Source of the DNA: an uncultured Planctomycetaceae bacterium
Lineage (GTDB): Bacteria; Planctomycetota; Planctomycetia; Pirellulales; Pirellulaceae
Direction of reading: 5' to 3'
Length of the DNA stretch: 64,000 bases
Assembly (NCBI GenBank): GCA_937862885.1
Contig: CALMEE010000010.1
Coordinates: 62,001 to 126,000 of the forward strand
Numbering within the stretch: the stretch's first letter is position 1; each line of letters starts with the position of its first letter. The notes under the pieces are model-generated. The model was given only the letters and a program-made list of their open reading frames with translations, was not told where the DNA came from and did no database searches. The position numbers and the translations under genes were made by a program. This document shows positions 31,889 to 42,700 of this stretch, in pieces.

Positions 31889-32706
31889 ACGCGATTTCGA
31901 TTGAGGTTAATGTCACCTTCATTATGGACGACATTCATCGGATCACCAACGACTTCTTGAATGAAGTTTGGCCGCTGCAACCCTGCGCGGTTCGTAGCTA
32001 ACTGGGAGCGGTTGATTCCCGACTTGCCTAAACGTGTTGCCCACATAACGCGCGCAAAGTCGCAAAAGCCACGGACGATTCGACCCCATCCGTACTTAGA
32101 GCGGCCAAATTTTCGGGGGCGGTGGTTCACGACCAATTCGACGACATGTCCGTCTGCAGCACTTATCATGACCGTAAAAAAACGATGCATGCCTCGACTA
32201 AAGTCTAGATGGATTAACTTAGAGCGCCGTATTCCCTTGAAACCGCAATTGTGATCATGCAAAGTGAGCCCCGTCATCAAATTAATCATCTGGTTAAAGC
32301 CGCGGGACAAAAAACGCCGACTCCATGGATCTTTTCGAGCTTTCTTCCAACCGCAAATTAAGTCAACGTCGGTAGCAAACAATTCCACGAATTTGTGTAG
32401 CTCCCGTGGATCATCCTGTAGATCGGCATCCATCATCACCACATACTCCGCTTGACATAGCGAAAAGCCCGCCAGCAGAGCACCGGATTTTCCGGTGCGG
32501 CTGTTCAACCGAACACCCACAACCTCACGATGCATATCGCACAGTGCACAAATCACGCTCCAACTGCCATCGTCCGAGCCATCGTCAACGAATATCACTG
32601 AACCGTGAAGCCCATAATTTACGTAAGCCTGACTAATTTCACTCCACAAAAGTTGCAAACTGGCTTCTTCATTGTAAACCGGAATGACAATGTCAATTCT
32701 CATCAA
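31885..32706 (-). CDS. family 2 glycosyltransferase, DPM1/polyprenyl-phosphate type
   Basis: 273 residues. N-terminal DIVIPVYNEEASL, FVDDGSDDGSW near 39-49 and VMMDADLQDDPRELHKF near 90-106 (D-x-D type metal site) mark GT-A fold family GT2. The middle part (DHNCGFKGIRRSKL) follows the dolichol-phosphate mannosyltransferase pattern. There is no C-terminal membrane domain. The expected reaction is transfer of a sugar from a nucleotide donor to polyprenyl phosphate, which the downstream coupled GT-C gene would then use. About 35 residues at the C-terminus are without family match. Confidence 0.9.
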   Translation of the reverse strand: MMRIDIVIPVYNEEASLQLLWSEISQAYVNYGLHGSVIFVDDGSDDGSWSVICALCDMHREVVGVRLNSRTGKSGALLAGFSLCQAEYVVMMDADLQDDPRELHKFVELFATDVDLICGWKKARKDPWSRRFLSRGFNQMINLMTGLTLHDHNCGFKGIRRSKLIHLDFSRGMHRFFTVMISAADGHVVELVVNHRPRKFGRSKYGWGRIVRGFCDFARVMWATRLGKSGINRSQLATNRAGLQRPNFIQEVVGDPMNVVHNEGDINLNRNRV

Positions 32707-33019
32707 GCAAATCGTGAAAATAATCTGTGGATCTGAAATGACTAATATAACTCAGCCCATTGGAAGGTTAGATCAGCCTGCCATCGGCTTGCGTCGAGCG
32801 TATCGTACACTATCGGGACATGGTATGGCTATATCTATATCGACCGACCGATGGCTGCCTCAGCAAAAATCAAATTAGTGCGAAGCTAAACACCGGCAAG
32901 ACTTGACCCAACCAGAAAACAAAACACGATTCAGCGGGTGAGGCAGTCACGCGACGCACGCCTTCGATTCATTGGATCGTGTTAGCAGCTGAAACTCTCG
33001 AATGCGATCGGACGAAAAC
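32707..33019. other. intergenic stretch
   Basis: About 310 bases between two minus-strand genes. No gene or structure recognised; it should carry the promoter of the glycosyltransferase pair. Confidence 0.4.
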
Positions 33020-33988
33020 TCAATTTGAATCCTGCATTGAAAACCAATGCTGAAGTTTGAAAATACCGGCGAGAAACAACTCAACAGAGATCCACAAAAG
33101 TCGAAGAATGATCGGCGCACAGATCGCGGTGCCGGCACCGACAACTGGACCCAACATCGGAATCATCACCAGCTCGCGCACTCCCAGCCCTGCCGGAATG
33201 AATGAAAGGAAACCAACGACTGATGCTAATGTAACCACGATTAGACAATGTGACCAATTCAGGTCAACGAGTGTATTCTCAGGCAGGGCGTTCAGAACCA
33301 TCCAGAGGCTGGTTGCCAGACAAAACCAACCAAGCGAGAGAATTCCAACTCCTAAGATCCAAACGGGAATCGAAATTCCTGATCTGATGGCCTTATTTGC
33401 GTCCCAGAATTTTCTCGTCCCGGCAAATCCAATCATGCGGCGAAAAAATGGTGGAAAACTCAGGGCAAAGAACAATAGAGTGGCACCAGCTGAAATCCAT
33501 AAACTAAATTCAAGAGCTGTCGAGGGGATATGGATGTCCTGTGGCATGAAAAATATCCGCACCATCAATGCCAAGCCTGCGGCGCTCATCATCCACGTGA
33601 AGGTTTCAAAGAACACGGAAACCACGGCAGCTTCCGCCTTCACTTTCTCATCGGAAACGCATGACGCGCGAACCACCAGGACCATCGCCTTGCCCGGCAC
33701 GTACTTGGCGAGTTGGCTGTAAACAAAAGCACGACTTGATTTGTCCAGATTAGGCTTCTGGCCGATTGCGTGCAGCATAATGTGCCAAAATGACCAAGCG
33801 AGACCAAGCCCAATGGCATACAGGACCGCCGCGCCAAAAATCCAACGCAAGTCCAGTTGCTGAATGGAAACCGCTTGGTCGTCAAGTTGTTGGAGCGACT
33901 TGAAGGCAGTGTAAGCTACGGCCAACAACACAACAGCCGAAACAACTCGCTTGCCCCAGATGATCAGGTACTTTTTCTTGGGTAGCAT
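33020..33988 (-). CDS. lysylphosphatidylglycerol synthase-like flippase domain protein (YbhN/UPF0104)
   Basis: 322 residues from ATG 33988, an all-membrane protein with about eight helices. It matches the LPG_synthase_TM (UPF0104) family: a first helix near 13-30, a conserved AKYVPGKAMVLVVRA stretch near 87-101 and GFLSFIPAGLGVRELVMIPML near 260-280. Relatives flip or bind lipids or act beside glycosyltransferases. The synthase domain is absent. It is near, but not coupled to, the GT genes. Confidence 0.88.
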   Translation of the reverse strand: MLPKKKYLIIWGKRVVSAVVLLAVAYTAFKSLQQLDDQAVSIQQLDLRWIFGAAVLYAIGLGLAWSFWHIMLHAIGQKPNLDKSSRAFVYSQLAKYVPGKAMVLVVRASCVSDEKVKAEAAVVSVFFETFTWMMSAAGLALMVRIFFMPQDIHIPSTALEFSLWISAGATLLFFALSFPPFFRRMIGFAGTRKFWDANKAIRSGISIPVWILGVGILSLGWFCLATSLWMVLNALPENTLVDLNWSHCLIVVTLASVVGFLSFIPAGLGVRELVMIPMLGPVVGAGTAICAPIILRLLWISVELFLAGIFKLQHWFSMQDSN

Positions 33989-34128
33989 ATTCAAGATCGA
34001 CCGTTACTAGAATTCGATTGCGGGACCGACCATGCTGTCTTTCTAAGCGTGCTTAAACGGCTCGTTGTTTGATTGTTCACGACAGTCTCGTGTTGTTTCA
34101 GACGTTTGGGTTGTATGGCACAACGAGC

Positions 34129-34755
34129 TTAAAGTGTGTTAAATACTCGATCGCCGGCATCACCCAACCCTGGTACGATAAAGTTGTTCTCGTTCAGGCC
34201 TTCATCAACAGCGCACGTATAGATAGACAAATGAGGAATCTCTTCCGTCAAACGCGAGATTCCTTCGGGGGCCGAAATGATTGAAAGCATACGAATCTGC
34301 GAAACGCCCCAATCTAAAAGACACTTGCATGCGGACACGGCAGAACCGCCGGTCGCCAGCATCGGATCCAGAATAAACGCGAAATCGACTGGACGCCCAG
34401 GAATTAGTTTGCTGTAGTACCAAACCGGTTTGGCCGTTTTTTCGTCGCGATACATCCCCAAATGCCACACTTCCGAGTTCGGAATCAGCTCCAAAACCGG
34501 CTCTACCATTGCAACGCCAGCGCGCAAGATCGGGACTAGCCCAATGCGTCCGTTCACTTCGTGCCCCGAGGTCATCTGGATGGGTGTCTTAACAAGAACT
34601 TCTTTGACTTGAAGATCCTTTGACGCTTCAACCGCCACAAAACGGGTGAGCTGATGCAAGGCATAGCGAAACTGGAAACAATCCGATGCTTCATTCCGCA
34701 AAACGGTCAAGTGATGTTTTACGAGGGGATGGTCGACGACGTGAATCTGTGACAT
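34129..34755 (-). CDS. upp: uracil phosphoribosyltransferase
   Basis: 208 residues from ATG 34755, the usual length; a longer open frame to 34869 was not used. It converts uracil and PRPP to UMP in pyrimidine salvage. Seen are the substrate region ILRAGVAMVEPVLELIP near 72-88, the PRPP loop FILDPMLATGGSA near 126-138 and YTCAVDEGLNENNFIVPGLGDAGDR near the end in two blocks (uracil binding). Monocistronic. Confidence 0.96.
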   Translation of the reverse strand: MSQIHVVDHPLVKHHLTVLRNEASDCFQFRYALHQLTRFVAVEASKDLQVKEVLVKTPIQMTSGHEVNGRIGLVPILRAGVAMVEPVLELIPNSEVWHLGMYRDEKTAKPVWYYSKLIPGRPVDFAFILDPMLATGGSAVSACKCLLDWGVSQIRMLSIISAPEGISRLTEEIPHLSIYTCAVDEGLNENNFIVPGLGDAGDRVFNTL

Positions 34756-35166
34756 TTGCGAGTTCAGTTGAAACAAATTGTTTGGTGCCGAATGCCAAAG
34801 CAGTGAACGCGTCGTTTGATCAGCGTATTGCACCTTCGGGTGATGAAATTCAGCCGAATATTGTGCCACTGGACTCTTCGCGCAGCAACCATGCTGACTA
34901 CGTTAAACGTTGTTTCTCCTCAAGGTTAGCCAGGTAAAATCGCTCAATATGGTCGATTTCAATTGAGACCGCGACAAAACATGGATTTGGTTACCTGTAC
35001 GATCCGAGCTAAAGATGGCACAATTCTCTAATTCTGAAAAAATTGAGTTGTTGGATTCATTCTTTTCCTGTTAACGACAGTAGATTCGTGATTCCCAATT
35101 GCGTTATACGCGGAGACGTGTTGGGCACACTGATTCAACCGCTGGACTTATTTTGTATCAATATTT
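34756..35166. other. divergent intergenic region
   Basis: About 410 bases between upp (minus) and the desaturase gene (plus). Both promoters must be here. Nothing else recognised. Confidence 0.4.
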
Positions 35167-36096
35167 ATGGAAGAAGTAACCACAATTAACGAAGTAAACA
35201 TCCAATCAGGACAAGTTCCTGCGAATCAACCCATCGATGCGGGGGAACTGAGAGTTCAATGGGTGCGATGTTTGCCCTTCATTGCCATTCATCTTGCTTG
35301 TTTGTTGGTTTTCGTGGTTGGATGGAACTGGGTCGTCATATCCACTGCGGTTGCGTTGTTCGTTGTGAGGGCCTTCGGCATTACGGGTTTCTATCATCGC
35401 TATTTCTCACACCGGGCGTTCAAAACTTGGCGACCAATTCAATTTCTGGGTGCTTGTTTAGGAAATGCTGCTGTACAACGCGGACCGATTTGGTGGGCTT
35501 CGCATCACCGTGTACATCACCATCATTCCGATACTGGGCAAGACGCCCATTCACCCGAACACCATGGTTTTTGGTTCAGCCACATGGGGTGGTTTATGAC
35601 CAAGAAGAACTACGAAACGGTCGAACGATATGTGCCCGATCTACTAAAATATCCTGAATTGCGATTTCTGAATCGGTATGATTGGATCGTGCCTGGATTA
35701 TTGGCGATCGGCCTTTATCTGTTTGGGACCTGGATTGGCCGCGCATGGCCCGACAGTGGAGTCAGTGGATTTCAGATGTTCGTATGGGGATTTCTGGTAT
35801 CGACAACCGCACTCTACCATACAACATTTTCGGTGAATTCGTTGGCCCACAAGTTTGGTTGGCGTACGTACGACACCCGAGATGATAGTCGCAACAGTTT
35901 CATTCTCTCATTGTTCACCTTCGGCGAAGGTTGGCATAACAACCACCACCATTTTCCTAATTCTGCACGAAATGGCTTTCGTTGGTGGCAATATGATCCG
36001 ACATATTACACGCTTTGGTTGATGGCTCGCATAGGCTTGGTGTGGGATCTTAAGCCAGTGCCTAAGCATGCTCTAGACGACAATTCCAATCACTAG
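35167..36096 (+). CDS. acyl-CoA/acyl-lipid delta-9 desaturase
   Basis: 309 residues, integral membrane di-iron desaturase. The three histidine boxes are HRYFSHR near 77-83, HRVHHHHSD near 114-122 and EGWHNNHHHFP near 255-265. Four hydrophobic helices lie in two pairs (about 33-70 and 177-220). It inserts a cis double bond into saturated fatty acyl chains and so tunes membrane fluidity. The C-terminal cytochrome b5 domain of eukaryotic enzymes is absent. Confidence 0.94.
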   Translation: MEEVTTINEVNIQSGQVPANQPIDAGELRVQWVRCLPFIAIHLACLLVFVVGWNWVVISTAVALFVVRAFGITGFYHRYFSHRAFKTWRPIQFLGACLGNAAVQRGPIWWASHHRVHHHHSDTGQDAHSPEHHGFWFSHMGWFMTKKNYETVERYVPDLLKYPELRFLNRYDWIVPGLLAIGLYLFGTWIGRAWPDSGVSGFQMFVWGFLVSTTALYHTTFSVNSLAHKFGWRTYDTRDDSRNSFILSLFTFGEGWHNNHHHFPNSARNGFRWWQYDPTYYTLWLMARIGLVWDLKPVPKHALDDNSNH

Positions 36097-36177
36097 TTTC
36101 CCAGGCGGGGTTCGCGAGTAGAACTTGCAAGGTCTTCGACAACCATGCGGCAAGAGTGAGAAATCAAAACGTACGGC

Positions 36178-36996
36178 TTATTGCGTGTTGAGACGGCGGA
36201 ATAATGCTAACTGCTCTTTCATTGCTTCGACGCGGTCTTTTGGATTTGTGCGCGCTTCGAGCAGGACCCAACCGCAAAACGTGCTGTTGCGCAGCAGTGC
36301 AAACAACTCGTCGTACGGATACTCTGTAAGATCTAATTCACGCACATGTAGCGTATGCGCAAGGCGATCTTCGACCAGTTTGAAGTTGTGCTCCAAACCT
36401 TCACCTGCTAAATCTTCTGGATTGCAATTCCAGCATACCGCGACGTTCGGATGATCGGCAATATCCATGATCTGCTTTATGGTTGGCAAATGCGCGCAGG
36501 ACCCATGTACTTCCAAGCGAATTTGCTGACCGTAGCCTTCTGCGAATTCTGCAACCTTGTTAAGAGACTCGCCGATCTGCCGAATTGTGGTTTCACGCGG
36601 GACGTTGGGATGAAAACTGTCTGGTTTGACTTTGACGCCGCTGCCTCCCACATCATGGCTCAGTACGACGAAATCGCAAGTAGTCTTGATTGCCAACTTG
36701 AGTTTATCTTCGTCAGGCGAATCGAACCGCTCGTCACTACCGAGCCCTACCAGCGTAACTCCGCTTTCCGCGAACTGATGGCGCACTAACTCGCGTTCCT
36801 CTGTGCTCAAAGCGGGCTCAACACCATGAGCGTGTGTTGTCCTCAATTCGATCCCAAGCAGCCCGGAGTCTTGGCAGTTTTTGAGAAGTGTCGTTAAGTC
36901 CCAATCCTTACCCCAAAGATACGTCACGAATCCAAAGGCGAAATCGATATCAAGTTGATCATCCTGTAGCAGACGAAATTGTTGTGAACTCGTCAT
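36178..36996 (-). CDS. sugar phosphate isomerase/epimerase-like TIM barrel protein
   Basis: 272 residues from ATG 36996 (AGG just upstream); an open frame to 37044 was not used. The AP-endonuclease-2-like TIM barrel fold is indicated by GLLGIELRTTHAHGVEP, VTLVGLGSDERFDSP, IRLEVHGSCAH, NVAVCWNCNPEDL and a final GWVLLEARTNP stretch; Glu, His and Asn residues of these strands would bind the metal. Members isomerise sugars or inositols; this one is not specific enough to assign. Confidence 0.82.
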   Translation of the reverse strand: MTSSQQFRLLQDDQLDIDFAFGFVTYLWGKDWDLTTLLKNCQDSGLLGIELRTTHAHGVEPALSTEERELVRHQFAESGVTLVGLGSDERFDSPDEDKLKLAIKTTCDFVVLSHDVGGSGVKVKPDSFHPNVPRETTIRQIGESLNKVAEFAEGYGQQIRLEVHGSCAHLPTIKQIMDIADHPNVAVCWNCNPEDLAGEGLEHNFKLVEDRLAHTLHVRELDLTEYPYDELFALLRNSTFCGWVLLEARTNPKDRVEAMKEQLALFRRLNTQ

Positions 36997-37195
36997 CCTG
37001 CAACCTCGTTTCTTGCGATGACAGATTTGTTTGGACGACATCATTCATAGAATGGATGTTCCGAACTTTCATTATCAACATGAACTCGCAGACCAACAAG
37101 CCGATTGGACTGTTGCAAAGAGCAGCAAATCAATGCACAGGCGAAATTGAGGCCTTGTGAGGGTGTTTCGTCCAACGATTTTGCCCGCGAGAGGA

Positions 37196-38932
37196 CTATT
37201 CTTGTCCGGAAACTTCGATCAAATAAATGGCCGTTGTGCCACTGACCTCATTCCCGACTAACAACAACGGACGCCCTTGGGAATCTGGGCTGTCTGCCGC
37301 GCCAACAAAAAAGAGCCCTTCCGCTCCCAGATCCGTCTGAGTGTGTGCTGCGGTTGGATCAGTCGCGATGGAAAAGTCACGAGAATTAAGGTATTGAAGG
37401 AATTTCGTCTTGGCTGGCTCAGTGATATCGTAAACCATCCCCCCGCCAATTCTCTCCAAACCTAAGAAAGCATAGGTTCTGCCGCCGATGCTTCCAACTG
37501 CCAGCCCCTCTGGCTCCGGCCCCTTACTGCGCGACCTCTTGTCGAATTGCGTTGGACTGTCTTGATGGTCGGCATTAAAAAATTCCGGATACATAGCTGC
37601 AGTGGTCTCTTCGATCTGAGAACCAGTATCGTACACTAACTCCAAACCAGTTTCCGCAACCATCCAAATCGACATTGATCGAGCACCGAAGCTATACAGT
37701 TCCCGATAGACAAGGTGCTCACCTTCATTCGGACCAGCATTTACAACAAAACCACCCTCTGTTCTGGTGACCAGGAGGCGGCCTAAATTTTCCGGAAGTT
37801 GCAATTCTTCGGCGTCTGGAAAAACCGATCGGTCAAGCTGCAAATCAGCAACCGACGCTTCTTCCGAGAAGCCGTCGTACGCGCGGGCGTCACCTTCGTT
37901 GGCAGTTATGATGTACGTTTTTCCATCTACCTCGTAAAGCTTTATCGTGTCAGGTTGAAACATACCGTATACTGGCCAGTTGCGTATATTGATGCGATTG
38001 TCTTTATCGCTGGCATCAAAGCCTCGGCCAGCCCATTTTGCTCCAGAAGACCAATCTTTGAAGCCCAGTGGCATAACGCGAGTTACCGTGGCCGACGCAA
38101 TATCGATTTCCGCAACAGCGTTATTTTCCTGCAGCGAGACATAGGCCCGCGATGAGTCGCTTGTTACTTCGACCCATTCCGGCTCAAAATCCTGAGCGGC
38201 TGAGGCGTTTGGTCCAAATATGCGAATGCCTTGTGCGCGAAGCTCGTCTTCTTTGCCATTGAACTGGCGAAAGTCAGCGGTTCGGACATGCGCAGCGGTC
38301 AGCTGATCAATTCCCTGCGATACATCGATGATGGAAACGGAACCTTCCGGATCAATCGTGTAATCGGCGTTTGGTTCTCCCTCATTTGCTACCAAGACCC
38401 ATTTGCCATCAGGAGAAAAGGTAACTGCATCTGGCAAGGCACCGACCTCGACAACTGATTTACGTATTCCATCGGTATCATAGAAGGCGACGAACCCGTT
38501 TTCGGTGCGGTTGGTAGCCTCCACGGCAATGGCCACCATACCATTGGACACGGAGACACTGTTCGCGGCAGCACCTAGGTCAGAAACATCAATGCTGAAC
38601 AACAGGTTTGGTTTTGCAATGTCGGCCAAATCCAGCACGTCAACTTTTCCACTAAATGCGTTAACAACGAAAGCGCGCTTGGTAACGGGTTCAAATACCA
38701 CGATTTCCGCCCCACTTTGCTTGTAGACGCCACTCACGTAACGACTGAAAAAGGAAAGCTTGATAGGAGAGGTGTCATCATTTAGGGGCTCATCCGCGCG
38801 TTCGATCGATGGCGAGTCGCCAACGAATTTGAACTCAAGCTCAGGTGAACATCCTGGGTACACCAACAAGCTACAGACGAAGATTAAACAAGCAAGTTGC
38901 TGCGAGAGAAGCGATGTGCAATCGTGCGTCAT
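37196..38932 (-). CDS. choice-of-anchor I family lipoprotein (beta-propeller)
   Basis: 578 residues. A signal peptide ends in the lipobox-like VYPGC near residue 28, so the mature protein is probably lipid-anchored. The body follows the choice-of-anchor I pattern: FSRYVSGVYKQSGAEIVVF near the start, repeated blade-like segments such as VTFSPDGKWVLVANEGEPNADY, VTSDSSRAYVSLQENNAVAEID and TYIITANEGDARAYDGF, and a C-terminal SKGPEPEGLAVG. Family members are secreted propellers, some with alkaline-phosphatase domains, which are missing here. Function unknown. Confidence 0.85.
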   Translation of the reverse strand: MTHDCTSLLSQQLACLIFVCSLLVYPGCSPELEFKFVGDSPSIERADEPLNDDTSPIKLSFFSRYVSGVYKQSGAEIVVFEPVTKRAFVVNAFSGKVDVLDLADIAKPNLLFSIDVSDLGAAANSVSVSNGMVAIAVEATNRTENGFVAFYDTDGIRKSVVEVGALPDAVTFSPDGKWVLVANEGEPNADYTIDPEGSVSIIDVSQGIDQLTAAHVRTADFRQFNGKEDELRAQGIRIFGPNASAAQDFEPEWVEVTSDSSRAYVSLQENNAVAEIDIASATVTRVMPLGFKDWSSGAKWAGRGFDASDKDNRINIRNWPVYGMFQPDTIKLYEVDGKTYIITANEGDARAYDGFSEEASVADLQLDRSVFPDAEELQLPENLGRLLVTRTEGGFVVNAGPNEGEHLVYRELYSFGARSMSIWMVAETGLELVYDTGSQIEETTAAMYPEFFNADHQDSPTQFDKRSRSKGPEPEGLAVGSIGGRTYAFLGLERIGGGMVYDITEPAKTKFLQYLNSRDFSIATDPTAAHTQTDLGAEGLFFVGAADSPDSQGRPLLLVGNEVSGTTAIYLIEVSGQE

Positions 38933-39163
38933 GATTTCGTCAATCCGTAAACGTTAAGATTCAAACTGCTGACGCGATAGTTGTACTCCATTCTCTTTCA
39001 CGATTGAACCATGATTAAGAAATCATCACATGCAATAACGCCTTGAGGTTATCGAAGATTCGTTCTCCGTTCGACAACTTGTTTCGGTCGGAGTTTTGTC
39101 GTCCATGGAATTCTGGAGTCAAGTTGCTTCCGATTGAAGGCGTCGTGACGGAGTCGCGCTCGA
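38933..39163. other. upstream part of a gene-poor region
   Basis: The stretch from 38933 to 39766 (834 bases) has no intact gene. This part likely holds the promoter of the choice-of-anchor I gene; the rest is covered by the remnant at 39164-39710. Confidence 0.4.
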
Positions 39164-39710
39164 TCAGGGTCGACCCGCATGCACGGTGGTATGGGAATCC
39201 TTGTTGGCATTTGCGGCGATTTCCCGATGTTCAGCAGCAATCCGGTTGGCCAGCAACGACAGAACTGAAAATGTGAAGCCGATTAAGCATCTGGCGGCCG
39301 CAGCATACTCACCCCATAAAGGACTGATGTCGAACTGCAATTCAATCGGAGATTCACCCCATGGCGCGGCGGGTGTGCCTTTACCGGGGGCGTTCCGGGG
39401 ATCAGCTTGATCGTGCGACCGAACCTAACCGTCTCGCCTTTCCTGTCTCCATACGATAACGCACCAATCACTATCAGCGCAGTGTCCTGCCCGCATATGC
39501 CTGTTATTTCTTCTTCCACATCACCTTTTCCGACTTCGCTAGAGTAATCTCGGCCATGCCATCGCCACAGCCATCGCTTTCGCCGAGTTGCTCGATTTTA
39601 AAAGTAGATTCGGTCATTGGCAGAATCAAAAATTGCCGTGTGGTTGAGTCAGTCGAGTTCGCTGGAACGATGTTACACCCAAAGAGAGACGCAAATTTTA
39701 AGCGGAGCAT
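39164..39710 (-). pseudogene. possible frameshifted gene remnant
   Basis: Three minus-strand readings in different frames look like successive parts of one protein. Part one is 39710-39504, from ATG, ending after about 68 codons. Part two is 39519-39380, containing the segment ALIVIGALSYGDRKGETVRFG. Part three is about 39412-39164, without a start codon, containing PWGESPIELQFDISPLWGEY and a hydrophobic segment CLIGFTFSVLSLLANRIAAE. Two frame changes would join them. It lies directly below the giant gene and could have been its operon partner. No family recognised; three unrelated chance frames remain possible. Confidence 0.35.
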
Positions 39711-39766
39711 TTCGGTCGCAACGAATATCGGGAGCGGAGAAAATCCCGGTCACCATTGTTCATTGT

Positions 39767-42700
39767 TTACTCCTTGGGAGCTGCGGCTTCACGAATTACG
39801 GCTCCGAATTGTTCGCTCATGATGAGTATAGAAAACCGTTGTACATCATCTAAGCTTTGGTCGCTCAGCGACGTGTAATCAAACCGGCCACGCAAGTCGG
39901 TGTATCCATCTTTGTAAAAATGTGGCGAGCCATCGGCTTTCATCGCGTACACCTTTACATAAACTTTACTCAAAGGTTTGTTCGTTTCGCGGTGACTCAC
40001 CCGCAATTCCCCAAAATCTTCAGCCAACATGATTCGTAACGAATTGGCATAGTGAGCCAATGAACGGCCCCGATTTCCATCGCTGATTTCGATTAAGACG
40101 TTTCGATTGTCGAACTCTTTGGGCAAATCGAATTTGTGAGTCGACTTGCCGCCGTCGAGCTTCACTAGTTGTTCGAAGTTTGGCCGAATCAACGCAAACC
40201 CCTCAGTTTGTTGAGATACAAATGGATTGCGGCTGAACAAAAGTTCAATATCCATCAAATAAATTCGCACCTGGACTGACTCAATATTGCGGTAAATAAG
40301 ATCGATTGAGTTCTGCGTCACGCTGAATTCAAAGCTAGGCGTAGCGGCAGCCGCCAAACTTTGCATTTGGGCTTGATCAAACTGATCGACCACTTTCGTT
40401 GTTCCCGTGTCGATTTCGTCCACTTGGGCGACAATATTTGCGAAAAGATCTCGCCAGCGATTGACGGGATATTCGGAATACAAAGCGGCAATTTGCCGCG
40501 CCTGTTCAGGTAATTCCGACGACATGGCCAAGTAAGCAGCGCAGTAATCGTAATGCAGACGCGATTCCAATTGGACTGGATCAACTTTCGCGAAGTGTTT
40601 TTGAGCTTCACTGATTCGATCTTGGAGTAACAAGTAATAGGTGACGGCCAAGTGATCATAAGAATTCCGATCAGGTTTGCTCACCAAATATTTCAGAAAA
40701 CGATGATATTGTTGATGCAGGGCAGAATTCAGAATCCGCCGTCGTGCTCCGATTTGGTGGGCACGGGCATTGACCAACGGCCAATATTCCAAATGTTCGT
40801 ACAACTTTGAGTCAACAGGATCGACCTCCAATAATGGGGAATGAAGGTAACTCCCCACACTGTTTACAAGTTTGTGATGTCGTGACAAATATTCGCGAAT
40901 GGTTTGCGGTTCATTGTGCAATATTCCGTAAGACCACAAAGTCGGATTGAAGATAAAGTGTTGCCTGAGGAGTGCCAGGACCCGATCGAAGAAACTTTTG
41001 TCTTTCATGCGAAACGCAATTTTGCTGACATCGACGGCCAAAAGGTTTTCATGGGTCAGGAAGTCGAGAACATCATCGTCAGATCCATACTGTGATATGT
41101 AGGCCCACGATGATCGATCCACGGTTGAGAGTCGATCGACGACCGTAAATTCGAATCCATCGGCCACGGCAATTACGCGTTCAGCGTCGCATACATGCGC
41201 GGGGAAATGTTGGTATTTTCCAGCGAGCGGAAAATAGAAGTGGTATTCCAGCGTCTGCGTGCTAAATGCCGCCAAGTCGATCTTGTGAGTCCGCGTGATT
41301 TGGCTGCCGAGTACCGGGAGAGAGCCGACTGGAAGTTGTACCAACACTTCAATTCTTTGTGGGGTAGAAGTTGGATTGGTGACGACAAGTTGACCTCCAT
41401 AGACGGTATCGATCAAGAATTCATCCTTGATGAATTTGTCGAAACGTTGGTCTCCACGTTGCAGGTAGCGATCATCATTGCGAAAGAAATTTTCACTGAC
41501 GAGTAGGTTTGAATCTGCGCGGTCAAACGCCGTCTCCGATACTTGTTGGTAAAACGCAATCGTGTGGCTCGCAGCCTTGAATTCCAAGCGATCAGCATTG
41601 ATGTCGATTGCGTGTTCTTCCGCTGAGAACGGCAAATCTAACAACGCAAGGGCCAGCATCATTTCAGTAAAACTGCCACTCGCTTCAGCAAAAAACGGGG
41701 AACGGAATCCCCCTTCTTCCGCGTGATTCGCATAGTCACGCCAGAACCGATTCATAGGCAAAAGGTCTCCCAATTGCTCAACATTTAGAAGCTTGTAGTA
41801 ATTGTTTTCGGCCCACTCCTGAGTCGGCTTGAGTCGTCGATAGAAGCCTCGTTGCGGACCAGGAACGTCAGCGGGTGAGATTCCACCGAATCCGCCGCCT
41901 CCAAATCCTTCAGCAGACCTGAGCCTGCGACCTGGGGCCGCATCGTCACCAAAAAACCCTCGTCCAGCCCGCCGCTCCATCGCTTCACCCTTCTCATCCT
42001 CGGCATCCCGATGTTCCCGCGCATACGCTTGATTCAACTCCAAGCCGGCTCGCAACTTGGATTTTTCTTCACTAAGCAGACTCTTATCGAGTTGGCCAGT
42101 GGCGAAAATGAATCCAAAGGCCCGATCAGACTCTAACTGGTTTATAGGTGCCAAGTCATATTGGTGGTTAATTAGTTGGACTAAAGGAGATCTTCGATCG
42201 CCTAAGCGTTTTGACAAGAGCGCACGTTCCACAGTATTCAGTTGATCAAATTGCCAGCTATTTATGTAGTTATCAAGTTCAGATCCTAGCAAGAAGTAGT
42301 CCAAAAACGTTTTATCTCGTTTTTGCGATAAGTACGGTTTGACAACTTCATCAAAGAAAGCAGGGTCTTTATGTCGCAGGAATAAGTGCAATTCGTGGCA
42401 AGCAAATTTCGTATAAAGTGCGCGTTTATCTTCTTCGGTTTGGTTGTGCCAATTCACAACAAACGAGAACTCATTCAATGTGGAGTTCCCAGTCATCGCC
42501 ATGAACAAACGGTAGACGTCCGCCAATGTATCGAATGTCTGAAAGTCGCTGGTCAATGGGTTTTCTAACGTGAAAGATTCTCCTGGCGATAAAAGCTTGT
42601 GTGACTTTCCGCGGAGGAAATGTTTTTGCGGATCGAGGCCATTCGCTAATCGCAAGTCTCGTGTTACGAATTTCGACTCCTCAATCTTTGCGAACGTCGA

